Below the pieces are notes generated by a model. It did not search any database. It saw nothing but the letters and a program-made list of their open reading frames with translations, and was not told the DNA's origin. The translations under genes and the position numbers were made by a program. This document shows, one piece after another, positions 12,516 to 23,307 of a stretch of 64,000 nucleotides of DNA (its first letter is position 1; each line of letters starts with the position of its first letter). This stretch comes from Macrophomina tecta. Lineage: Eukaryota > Ascomycota > Dothideomycetes > Botryosphaeriales > Botryosphaeriaceae. The DNA lies in contig JAKSGN010000021.1 of assembly GCA_024180945.1 (NCBI GenBank), positions 186,001-250,000 on the forward strand. The letters run 5' to 3'.

Positions 12516-13957
12516 TTAGCAAGAAGCACCGTTAGGAACGTTGGAGCACTTGGAGCTGGTCTTGCCACCGGTGACAGAGACATCGGTCCAGGTCCAGTCG
12601 GAGCAAGCACCGGAAGCGCAGAGGATGTAGCTGTTGGGCTTGTCAGTATTCATCTCTTGGGATATTTTCGAAAGGACGTTTCGGGGACATACATGTCAGT
12701 AGCGTCGCTCTCGACGGTACCCTTGACGCCGCTGACAGTGAGATCGGTGATCGGGACGCCGTCGGTGGGGGTGCCGGTGGGAGAGCCGTTCTCGTAATCC
12801 TGCTCGATGACGATACCGTACTTGGTGATGCCGGACAGGGTGCTGATTGCGCGTTAGTCTTCCTCTCGCTCAAGTCCGGATGGAGATTTGGCTTACATGT
12901 CCTTGTAGGTGACGCCCGAGACCTTGCCCGTGGCATCGTAAACGGTCTTGATGCGGACACCGTTCTGCGAGTTCTTGATGGTGGAGCTGCTGATGGTGAT
13001 GTTGCTGACGGTGTTGTCAGAGCGGCCACCGACGGAGCCGATGGAGAGGCCGTGGCCACCAGAGCAGGTGCCGCCAGTGAAGGTAATACCAGTGCCTTTC
13101 AAATTGATCAGTAGAGCATTCTAGTTTCGATGACTTATAGGCTCACCAGAGTTGATCGCAAGGCAGTCGTCCTGGTTCTGGATATTGGCACCGCTGATCA
13201 GGACGTTGGTCGAGGAGCCAACATCGAAAGCATCAGTGTTGTGGCCAAGAGCGTCACCGTCACTGTTGGAGGAGTGTCAGCCACCAATGGAAAGCTTCAA
13301 AGGCATGAAAAAGGCCGTACCTGTTCGTCTCATCACCGGCTGAGTTGTCGATCGTGACGTCAATAACGTCAAGGTCCTCAGCACCGTTGACGGAAAAGCC
13401 CTGAACCGGGGTGTTCTTGACATTCAGTCCCTTGATAGTTGACTGCTTCAAGGAATGGGCGTAGAAGAACCGTTGGGGTATCAGTATTTCCGCTCTCAAG
13501 AAAGCGCTCGCAAGATACATACCTTAGGCTTGGTCTTGCCTCCGTTGCTTCCTTCACCGTCCCACCACTTGGCGCCGTTACCGTCAATGGTGTGGCCAGA
13601 AGCGCCAGTGATGGTGATACCGGTGCCACTGAAGGAGACCAAGGGGCCCTCCCACTCCTTGTACTCGAAAGTGGTGGTGCCCTGGAACTCGACGTAGGTG
13701 TTGTCCTCAAGGCCGGTCATGTCGAGGGTCTCGCCGGCGGGCACGGTGATGCCGGACAGGATGATGGTAGCGCAAGAGGACTTGGACTTGCTGGCGTTGG
13801 CGGCATCGGTGAAGGTGCAAGAGCTGGCACGCTTGCCGATCTGAGCGTCTTCAAGACGGGGAGCAGCAGTGGGGGCTGGGGCAGCAGCAGGAGCAGCGGC
13901 GACCAAGGCGCCAGCGCCAATAAGCATACCCGCGAGGGCGTTGTTGATTTGGACCAT
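12516..13957 (-). CDS. Secreted endopolygalacturonase, GH28
   Basis: Six exons: 13957-13523, 13469-13321, 13262-13147, 13095-12897, 12842-12693 and 12630-12516, giving 387 residues. A signal peptide and alanine/proline-rich propeptide end near the KR at about residue 43. The parallel beta-helix carries all four GH28 signatures: HNTDAF (about 202-207), QDD (225-227), GGHGLS (246-251) and GVRIKT (279-284), so the general acid and the aspartates of the inverting mechanism are present. It hydrolyses alpha-1,4 bonds of homogalacturonan in plant pectin, outside the cell. Oddly, the first intron (13522-13470) has a good donor and branch site but ends in GG, not AG. The predicted junction KPK/FFYAHSL matches the family. 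The next AG acceptors would delete eight or nine residues in frame. The other four introns are canonical. Function is confident; whether transcripts splice correctly is open. Confidence 0.92.
13470..13522 (-). other. Non-canonical GT-GG intron in the GH28 gene
   Basis: On the minus strand the intron begins GTATGT, has a branch-like ACTGATA about 15 nt before its end, and ends CCAACGG before TTCTTCTAC. Only this boundary restores the frame and the conserved FFYAHSL strand. An A in place of the first G of the terminal GG would give the usual AG. Confidence 0.6.
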
Positions 13958-16900
13958 TTTTGAGTTTGAAAGGGAGAGAGCTGGGGAAAGAGCTGGAGTC
14001 GGTGGATTGCAAGCAAGGAACGAAGGTCAAGGCAGTCAATGCCTGAGGAGTAGATGATAGTAGAGAAGAGAGGAGCTGATGGGTGCTGGCTAAGAGAAAC
14101 CAAGCCTTGTTGGCGCGGCTTGGTACTTATATACATGAAGTGACAATCCCCTGTCCTTGCCACGCCATGCCCTGGGCGTCATGGTGTGGGCAGGATGGAG
14201 GTGACGACTCGGTAGACCCGAGAGAGCCGGGATTTCGGGGGTGTGAAACGAAATGCGGGAGGGCGGAAACTGATTGCTACGGCAGGTCTGGGCGCTGGGC
14301 GGCGGGCTGACGATGGCGAGCGGAGGAAGAGAGACTATACTGGGGTGGTGAATGGTGATTGGTGGAACGGGGAGCAGTGCCCGGGCGCTGTCTGTGTTGG
14401 CGGCGGCCGAGATTAGAGGGCGTTTCAACTACATAGACGAGCCCCATTTGCCCTATACGCACAGAAGCCACCCGAGTCGCCGCCCATATGTAGATTCCGC
14501 CGCCCTCTTTGCGGCAGCTGACGCGTCTATCACCTGGCATCAAGCCACTCACCAACCCCGTCGTCAATCACGGACTGCACCACCAGGCACCTGTCCTTGC
14601 CGCCTGCATTGGATGCCTTAGCGGGACAAGACGTGCCCAGAAGGCTTGTCGCTCAACAAAGCGCCTTTCATTCGCGTCTGTAATCTTCCAGTTGCTGGGA
14701 CGCCACGAGGTCAACGCCCTCTCCAATAACCCGGGACCGCGCTCAACACCAGCACTCCCTTTGGCAATATGGGACGGCACCAACACGAACGCCCACCACG
14801 CTAAGTCGCAGGAACAGTTCCGCACCGCGGACGGATTCCTCCAGTCACACCGCGCCTCCACGACGGCAGTCCTTCATCCGCTCCGCGCAATTGAGGCATC
14901 CGATATCCGGCCGATGAAACTGGCACGGCCATGATTCCAATGTTTTGCCATCAATCCAGAAACATGCCGGCACCGGGACTAGCCTTTTGATGGGGCAAGC
15001 TATTTCCATTCGTCGGCAGCGGGGCGGTTTTCCGCAAACAGGCGGGAAACGGAGATGCTTGAACATGTGTTTGCTGGAAGAATCCTTGACGGCTGGACTG
15101 TTTCCAAATTTTGTGCATATCACTGCCGCGTGAGGCGATGGTGCGGCGGCAGTCGGGCTGACCCCGGCCAGACACCCCTCCATCTCCTCTTCCCTTCGTC
15201 TGTTCGCGCCGCAAACAAGGAGTCCGCGGCTCTATCGGGCTTCGGACTTTTCCAGAGAAAAATCGGCTCGGGCCGTGGGTTGAGAGTGGGTTTTGCGCGA
15301 CAGAGATCTCCTGAGACCCTTTCGCCGAGCTTGAGTTCCGAGATGGAGCTTGTCACAGAAGAGCCGCGCGGCGCAAGTCCGCGAGTCGCGCCTTCGTTTG
15401 AGAAAGACGGAGACGCTCATCTCCCGGTCGTCCTTTCAAAAGGGGCAGTCCGCGAAGGCTGGACGAAATGTCAAGAGTTTGTCCGTCACTTTCCTGCAAA
15501 GCAGCGTCATGTGCTCCCTCGATTCCTAAACTCCGGCCCCTGAATCGCCAGCGGCACCAGGCAGAGGATTGGCGGAAACAAGCCCTACCTCTTTCACCAT
15601 TTCCAAAAGCCACCAATAGATGCAACCGATCGTTTATTTGCCAAAATTCAACCCGCATCGCCTTTGGGCAGTTCGGCGGCGCCCACGGAGTGAACTTGGC
15701 GCCAATCAAGCTTCCCCAGAGTGCGCACGCACCCCGGACGCCACCTCCATTGCCAAGATTATGCAAACACCGGCGATCTTTGCAACCGAAGCTTGAGATC
15801 TTTTCCAAGAAAGCTTGGTGCCATCCGGCGTCGCGTTAGGACCTTCCGCAAGAGGAATCGGAATATTTGAAAAAGGAGAAGACGCTAAAACAGCAGACTT
15901 TGTCTTTCATCGTTCCACGAATCCCCAGACATCCTGCCCCAACCACCGGCGCAACACCACGTACTCAATCCCGACAGGCCTCGCGTGCAGACATCGTCCC
16001 CACATAGCTCGTAAGCGTCACAGCCCGTCCAAATGGCATTTTTTCCGCCATCCGGAATGGCTTCTCCGCATTGGACACGGCATCATAAACTCCATCAACT
16101 TCCATCCCACGAATCAATCCACGTCCTCGAGGCCGGTAGCATGCTTCTTGTCATCCGAATCACGCGTGTCCTCCTCCAAACGCCTCAGCCGGGAAGAGTC
16201 GTCCTCCGCGCAGTTCGGGCGACAGTTTGAACCAGGGCCACAGTACTTCCCATGTTCCCCGCCGACCTCATTGCGGAGTGCGGACTTGTGATCATTCTCT
16301 GTCCGGCATATTCCCATCTGCTTTCTTCATTCGCGGCGACGCAGCAGCCACTTCCCTTCTTCCCCCTCATCCCACTCAGCCTTTAGTTTAGCCGCTCTTT
16401 TCAAAAATCACGAAAACCCCCAAACCAAAGTTCTGCCCAGGATGTGACGGGCACCACTGAGAGTTTTGGCAATTGGAGCTGGATTGCAAATCTTCACGGT
16501 TGATTCTGCCCCCGCTGCCGCGCTTAGATATTCTTCTTCTTCAAAGAAACATCAAACAATCGCAGAAAACGTAGATTGCAGCCCGAAGCCGGAATATCTC
16601 GTCGTCTGTGCGGTTTGTAGGAGCCGGCGAGAAGAAACCCCCGACCTGGTTGTGGGTATGCGAAGCCTGCGATGATGCCGCTTGGAAACGGCGCGCAAAT
16701 TTCGGAAGCCGCCATGATGTATGGAGTGCATTTGCGTGGCCGTGACGCGATGGCGCTGGTCGAACGAGAGAGTTTGTTGGCCTTGTGACGCATGCAATCA
16801 GTGAGGATTCGCCCCCTTGCGCGGCGGATCCGCCCCGAGACTCTTAGATCTGGCGCAACAGCTGGCAACTGCGCCAAATGCCACCGCACGAGGAGCAAGA

Positions 16901-18950
16901 AGCGAGTCGAGCTCACCTGCGCTCGAGGTTCGCGCGGCGAAATCTATTAGCGTCAGCTTTGCTCGAGCAGGAGGAGAAAGGAGAAGCCGCAGGACTTACA
17001 CGGTGCGCCGCCACTTGGCGTCGACGTACTCGAGAACATAGGCTTCTCTTTTTATGTATCGGCAATTATTATTCTTCGTGTTTTGAGACCGGATTCCGTG
17101 ACCCAATCACATGATTTCCTACATCAACCCGATAAGTGCGGCAAGCCTACAGAAAAAGCAGGTAGACGGATTGGGAGCCACCGGTGAACCACCACAGGCT
17201 GTCTCTGAGCCCAAAAACATCCCGTTTGAGTTTCGTCAGCCTCACAGGGCTGATAAGTGGATTTGCCAGTAGCTCCTACCTTTTTGGCGGCGATAATCTT
17301 CAAGATCAAGGAGACTAACGTGATATCGACCCTGCACGTGAGATCGGAAGGATTTAGGCGAAAGCGCATCCGTGCGGTCGCAGAGGATTGACAAGGGGCT
17401 CGACGAGGATGGATATGAAACCGAGGACGCTGATGGCGTAATATGTCGCAGAAGACATTTCCACCCTGCAGGAGTTTTAGCCACCGGTGATCTGGAGATG
17501 TTACAAAGGGATTCAGGGAGGGATTCAATGCGTAACAATGTACCCACTGGAAAATCTTTACAGTAAGCCAGGTCATGAAAATAGCCATCTCGAAGAACGC
17601 ATGCACGAATGAGTCGTCGGTCCTCAGCATCCTTGCTCCTTTGGTCACCGCTTGCACACACCTGTAAAGGCGCGCTCAGAGCGCGCCTACTCGAGATATT
17701 CATTCCGGGAAAGTAATTGCAGCAGCGCATATGGCAGCAGCAGCACGGGTAGCACGCGCAGCACTTGCGCCAGCACTCTCCTGTTTCGACTCCGAGTATC
17801 CATAGGTGACTTCGTAGAATGCCTAATGACTTTTCCAAGCTGCCTCGAGGGATCGGGAGGCCTTACGGAAAGCTATCCTGATCGGTCGATTGGCGAGGAG
17901 CTCACTATGATCGGCTTCATGTTCACGTTGGCAGTGTTGAGATACCTATAACAAAAAGAATATGAAGGCGGCCCCAGGGAGGAGCCCAGGTACAAATTTC
18001 CCCATACCTAGCACTGCCTCACCCAACGTCCGAGGAATGACCAACGCGAACCAGGGAAATGTTGTGGTGGTTCCATATGGTTAGCCCGATGATGGTTACG
18101 GTGGTGCGGGCAAAAGTGAGGCAGAGACCTTCGAGGCGTTACGGTCAGAAGCTTTTATCTGCTGCCTGGCTTTGAGAGAAAACCGCGCCGGATTGCGTCA
18201 CATGAGAGTCCAGCTATTCGTGACCATTAGTTCCCAGATTTGTCATGGTTTTCCTGAGAGGAAAGAGATGACGTGTGCGCCTTTGAAGCAACACATTCTG
18301 TTACCAGGACAGCCCCCAAAGTGGCTGCGCACCCACATAACATGTCGAATTTTCCATCCAGCCTCCAGATTGAGAACATTAGGGGAAAATGTTTTCAGGA
18401 CATCGATCTTGTACTAAACTCTGGATACTGTAGTCCCTTAACGCTGCTCACGGACATTCGATTAGTAGGGACTTCTTTACTGACAAGTCAACAGCGGACA
18501 ATTTGAAGCCGGAGTATTCGAATGTCTCCAGCCGTCTTGGTCTGGAGTCTTTTGTGCTGTAGGCGACAGAGCCATCCATTCTTAATCGATGGCCTCGGCA
18601 TATCGCCGCCCGAAGCCGTCATTTTGGACGCCGGAAACCATGCCCCGATGGCTGGAAGAATGCAGTAGCCAAATCAGGGAACAGAGGGATACGAAAATGG
18701 CCGGCCTGTGTATTCTCGCACACTGACCCGTCCATTTGGCTGGCTGGGTTCAATGTGGCTGGGAATTAATACGTATGCCAAACTGAGGACAAAAAGCCGA
18801 CTTCATTTGGAATGTTGTCGGGGAATGTTCAGGTGACCTTCCGAGACGGCTGAGTACCTCGGCGGAAAATAATGCTGCGCGTGCTGCATGCGCGGAAGGG
18901 ATCCCATTGGCTTAAGGCTGCATGCCAGCATCGCATGAGAAATCTCTGGT
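13958..18950. other. Gene-poor 5 kb interval
   Basis: No gene could be supported. On the minus strand around 18060-17945 a short hydrophobic stretch (FALVIPRTLGEAVLGMGK) and another at about 17600-17560 (FEMAIFMTWLTVKIF) hint at a decayed membrane-protein gene, but frames are broken and no family is recognisable. The first 300 bases upstream of 13957 should contain the endopolygalacturonase promoter. Confidence 0.4.
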
Positions 18951-18958
18951 TTCTGTTG

Positions 18959-19110
18959 AACCAAACGAGAGAGAAAGGTTGGTTGATTGAAGGAGACAGC
19001 CGGCGTTTGCCTTAAGGGCCAAACGCCTGGTGTTGACTAAGCTAATGAAGCAAACAACCTAAACCTAAACCGGCTTAGCGGCTGCCCTTGAACCTTCCAC
19101 CCTCCAACAG
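18959..19110 (-). repeat. Dispersed repeat, copy A
   Basis: The reverse complement of this stretch aligns along its length, at roughly 80 percent identity by eye, with 63609-63772. Shared blocks include GGTTTAGGTTGTTTGCTTCA, GCTTAGTCA and CTCTCGTTTGGTTCA. No ORF spans the alignment. It lies just upstream of the CmcJ/NvfI-type gene, overlapping its likely promoter. It could be a MITE, a solo-LTR remnant or another small non-autonomous element; termini and target duplications could not be fixed. Confidence 0.7.
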
Positions 19111-19157
19111 TTTCGCTTGGTACTCCGCACAAATCACTGCGCCCAATTCCACTGAAG

Positions 19158-20231
19158 ATGGACACGTTGCGAAAGAGAGTGATTCATTCGCATGCTCACT
19201 TCCTTCAACGAGACGTTTTGTATGAGGAAGAGAAGCCTTACTCTTTGCGCTATACGCCGCCAGAAGCATTCCCGAGAGCGAACATCAGACTGGAAAAGCA
19301 CCGGATTACCGTGCACGATGTCAGGTCGACCAAAGACGAACTATCCTTCAAGGAAGACGGATGCGCGGTCATGGATCTTCGCACTGAGATGCAAAACGAG
19401 GACTGGGACAGTGAGGCAAAGATCAAAAGCGTTTACTTATTAGAGGTCGCAGACATGCTCTGCCGAGCTCTGAATGCTGTGCAGGTTCAAATATTCGAGC
19501 ACACGGTTTGTCCACATGTTTTCTGCGCGTTCTGCGGGAGATTAACGGATGAAAGGTCAGGAAACGCCATGAAACTTTCCCTATATCCACTGGGCAGCCC
19601 TACAAGTATAACCAGCCAACTTCGATAGCGCATGTTGGTCAGTAGCCTCGAGCCGGACTCCAGTGTTTCTAGAGTATCTAAGCACTGACCTGAGACGGTA
19701 GATACAACTGTCCGGTGGGTTCTGGAGATGGTCCGTTCGCTGAATCCGGACAATGCGGACGAAATAGTGAAGCATCGGATCCAATGCGTCAAGTAGGGTC
19801 CACGCATTGGCGAAAAGAGAGGACACTAATGCAGCCCCAGCGTCTGGAAGCCTCTAGTTGGGCCGGTGAAAGACTGGCCGCTGGCGCTGTGCAAGCCACA
19901 GACAATCGACCCGAGCATGGACCTAGAGCCATGCGACCTCGTATATCCAGACTACGTTGTTGAGAATCAGCAAGTATACTTCTCGGAAGATCTTGAGTGG
20001 CTCTACCTTAGCGATCAACAGCCCCATGAGGCCTGGGTCTTCCTGCAGGCTGACACGGATCCAAGCGGAAAGCCAGGTAAGCACGCATTTGACACTGTGG
20101 TTTCGGAGCTGATTGGCGAAGTACCACACACCGCGTTTCCGCTTCCGGATCACAGTGGAGAGGAGGCTCCGAGGGAGAGCATTGAGGTCCGGGCCTTGGT
20201 TTACTATGGAGGGGTGGAAACATCGGAATGA
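19158..20231 (+). CDS. CmcJ/NvfI/AsaB-family oxygenase-like enzyme
   Basis: Exons 19158-19505, 19556-19637, 19702-19792, 19841-20076 and 20122-20231 give 288 residues. The fourth intron (20077-20121, gtaagc...gaag) is 45 nt with no stop, so its retention would yield a 303-residue isoform. Family hallmarks are the N-terminal EEEKPYSLRYTPP, RANIRLEKHRITVHDVR, the RKRHETFPISTGQPY segment, the AHVD motif followed by a helix, NVWKPLVGPVKDWPLALC, and the C-terminal PHTAF with PRESIEVRALV. Fungal relatives (cephamycin CmcJ-like, novofumigatonin NvfI, aspergillic-acid AsaB) are iron/2-oxoglutarate-type oxidases or isomerases in secondary metabolism. No NRPS, PKS or terpene synthase lies nearby, so the substrate is unknown. 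Family assignment is confident; the catalytic reaction is inferred. Confidence 0.85.
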
Positions 20232-20501
20232 CCCATTTGCGGCGGTTCGCTCTTGCAGGGAGAAATAGTCCAAGTTGCCGAGAGATTACATATATCAACC
20301 GAATTCCGACGATCTTGACAAGCAATTGATACAAACGGACGCTCTCCAAACACGTGGCGGCACAGACCAAGCCCTGCAAGTCGAACATGTTCCTTTTGTT
20401 CACTCTCTCTCTCCATCACTCCCGCCCCAATTGATCCGAGATAGCCAGTAAAAGCTTCCAACAGCCGCAGCCGCGCCCACGTGCCGGCGGTCGCGTCAGC
20501 G

Positions 20502-20828
20502 TCACGGGGCTGCAGAGGACTGCTGAGCGCTCTGCTGCTCGACCGTCCACTTGTCGCGCGCGAAGAAGTTGCCGGCGTTGCCGTCAAAGACCATCAGCTC
20601 GCCCTTCTTGAAGCCGAACATGTTAGCTTGCGACTGAGGCTCGCGAGGCGCCGGCCACACAGCCTTCCAGGGCTGCCTCTTGCCGACTCCGACTCGCATC
20701 GGTGGATCTGCCCGTCGCTGGGTCGGTCGCTCCAGTGTGGCTCCTGCAAGAGCGTCAGCCTGCGTGCCCGTGTTTTCCCACTCCTCAGCTGGTGCGGGGT
20801 CGCCCGGGCGGCCATTGGAGGAACCCAC
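20502..20828 (-). CDS. Small hypothetical ORF, doubtful
   Basis: A 108-residue open frame on the minus strand ends RDKWTVEQQSAQQSSAAP. The last 45 residues, including ANMFGFKKGELMVFDGNAG, look like protein. The first 60 are Pro/Arg-rich, as expected for GC-rich noncoding DNA. It lies between the 3' ends of two supported genes, with no family match that I recognise. It could start at the internal Met near residue 70. Low confidence. Confidence 0.25.
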   Translation of the reverse strand: MGSSNGRPGDPAPAEEWENTGTQADALAGATLERPTQRRADPPMRVGVGKRQPWKAVWPAPREPQSQANMFGFKKGELMVFDGNAGNFFARDKWTVEQQSAQQSSAAP

Positions 20829-21148
20829 GCGTTGTGCGATGCCGATATCGCTCGGGATTGGGCAATTCGAGAGCGGCGGCGGCTCTGCGAGGATGGTGTG
20901 CTTGCTTTTTGCTGCCTTACCGGAAGTGAGGCGGCACGCGGGTTAAAAGGTTTCTGCTGGCAGGCGCGGTGTAACCGTGCCCAGCCACCTGTCAATGCGT
21001 GCGTGCCTACGTTCCCGGACTAGGGAGGCCCCCCGCTCCCAGGGCGAGCAAAGTTTTGCGTAGCTTTCGTCACTCCAGAGCCGCACACCAAAGCTCCATC
21101 GCATTGCAAATACATGGTATGCATCCGGCCCTAGTTGGGCATTGGCTT

Positions 21149-22949
21149 TCACGCAAGCACACCCACCAAGTCTGCTGGCCCCATCTTCCATCCTTGGTAC
21201 AACTCCTTCTCCAGAGGCGCTACAATGTTCTCATACACAAGGAACCGGACTTCGTCATCGTTGAAGTCCACCTCCCGTTCGTCCAGGAAGTCGCAGTTCA
21301 AACATGCTCGAACCGCCTTTCGATAGTTCTCGAATATCTCGTCATCCGACTCCATGAAGACCCGCTCAGCCGTCATCAAGTTCGTGTTGACATTCTCGAG
21401 GCCGTCGTCTGTTAGATCCTCGGGCCGTCTCTTGTTCTCGATTGGCTCCCATATCTGCAACTCCAAGAGCAGAATGCCAAGGGCGAGGATGGCAGGACTG
21501 GGATGCAGTTGCAGCATTGCAGACTTGTCGATTTCACTGGAGAGAGCTTGGAAATCTGCGTGCAAGTACGGTTTGAGATTGAGCTGGTTAGCGTCCGATC
21601 TGAAGAATGAGATATGCGTTTTGTCCCACTCATTCTTCAGCCAACTACTATCGCAGAGGTGGAGCAAGGAGTGCGCGAGCACGACTGCCAGGACACGCTT
21701 CTCCTTCAGCTTCCTCTGACCCTGATGGCGGAGCAGATGGTCGAGTGTGATGCAAGACTCCTGCTTTGGTATTGTTCGTTTTCGCGCCCTGTGCCACAGC
21801 GTGTTGCTTTCGTACTCGACTAAGAGTGCAACGTTGCTCCTGCGAGCCTGAGAAACGATCGCGCAGATCGATTCCACATGGATTTTCTTTCCTGCTTCGG
21901 ATGAAGCGACGCTAGTCGTTCCCGAACCGCGGGAAATGTCGGTGAATCTGACCAGCGAGTCTCGACGTGGTCTCCTGCTCTGTTATGAGTGTGTGCGTCG
22001 AGTGGCAAGAGGGCTCCGGGCCGGACTCACGGTGATGCAATACGAACACAGCCTTCCTGCCAGGCGCGATGCGCCTCATGCCCAGTGGAGATGAACATCC
22101 CGAGCTCGTCGTCAGACGCTCCCTCAAACCACGCGAAGCACCCGCACAATGATAGCCTTGCTTCATGAGGTGAGGGACAGTTGCAGTGCAGCGTCCATAC
22201 CCGGGCAAGCGCATCATACACAGTATGTATCAAATTCCTGGCTCTCGAGTGCGGCGGCAACTTCCAAGAATTGCTCTCGCCTGCTTGAGCCGAGATGTCA
22301 GCGATTTCTGGCACTGTGCGATGCCGGATGAAGCGCTCCAGCGTCTTGTTCTGATCGGTAAGAGCAGCCAGAGCCTTGCGTCTCTTACTGTCACTTGTCG
22401 TGAATCGGATCCGTCCTTTCAAGTCTTTCGGGTCGCCGCCGTACACTCGAAGGTGCTCAAGTTTCGCGAACAAGGTAGGTTGTGGTTGCTGAACATGTCA
22501 AGAGTCAGCCCATACGTTCCGTCATGCGCAAGGGCACCAACCACAATGTCAGACTTCGCTAACTTGAGCACGCGATCACTCAGAATTCCGTCGAGTGTAT
22601 TCAAGATTTTTTGCACAGTGTCCACAAACGCGTCTGTAGATGAGCCAAGTCTCTGCGCTAAGGCTAAAGATACCCGTTCATCCTCCCACAGCGGCTTCTC
22701 CAGAGCGAGAAGCTTGTTCTTCTCGTCAGTCGTCAAACTCGGCAAATCAGATATCAGGTCTCTGATGTTGAGGTTGAGCAAGGAGACTTCGTTATGGAGA
22801 TGCTGATACTGGCTGGCTAGCTTCTCGTCTTTGACCTTCGGACGGAGAGCAGTGTTGGCAGTGTCGATCACTCTTCTTTGATGCTCTGCGGCTGCAGCAA
22901 CAATCGGAACAACTGCTAACACTAAGCCAGCGATTTCCGCGCCAGACAT
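21149..22949 (-). CDS. DUF7580 (kinase-like) protein with hydrophobic N-terminal helix
   Basis: Three exons give about 562 residues: 22949-22545 (donor uncertain, GTGGTT at 22544 or GTTGGT at 22541), 22488-22031 and 21974-21149. It begins MSGAEIAGLVLAVVPIVAAA, a hydrophobic helix that opens many fungal HeLo-like/prion-inhibition proteins, followed by helices with heptad-like leucines (LHNEVSLLNLNIRDLISDL). The C-terminal half matches DUF7580, a pseudokinase-like domain: EKRVLAVVLAHSLLHLCDSSWL, then LKPYLHADFQ, then SPAILALGILLLELQIWEPI. I see no clear catalytic HRD or DFG motif. It is divergent from the NLR gene, with 358 bp between start codons, which suggests co-regulation. A role in programmed cell death or non-self recognition is inferred from family and position, not shown. 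Confidence 0.85.
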
Positions 22950-23307
22950 CTCGAATTTGGACGGACGGCCGGCCGGGGTCGATTCTTTGCAAGGCTCTGA
23001 GAATCGCCCGTCCGCGGGCTCCGCGCCGTTATGTAGCTGCCTACTGCGCTTACACAGCAGCCTCGCTGCGCCCACACAGCCTCCGCTGAGCAGCAGCCTT
23101 ACTACCCGTGTCACATGTGCTGGCACATGCGTCTGCATGCGTCCAGCGAGAAGGTGGGCGGATCAGGCCGGACATCGTCCGCCTCCTCCTTACCCCGCCG
23201 GAGACTGTGCCGCAGGCGGAAAGTCAGCCTACGGTTCAGCCCTCGGCCTTTGGCCAAACACCGACGGCTACATCGTGCGCGTCTTCTCTACGCTTGAGCT
23301 TGTAGAG
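22950..23307. promoter_or_regulatory. Shared divergent promoter interval of the DUF7580 and NLR genes
   Basis: The start codons of the two genes face away from each other across 358 bp, which must hold both promoters and leaders. I could not identify specific factor sites with confidence. Confidence 0.6.

Noticed and set aside
17124..18180. Possible membrane-protein gene on the minus strand
   Set aside because: Hydrophobic fragments lie in different frames with stops between them, and no intron set restores a known family.
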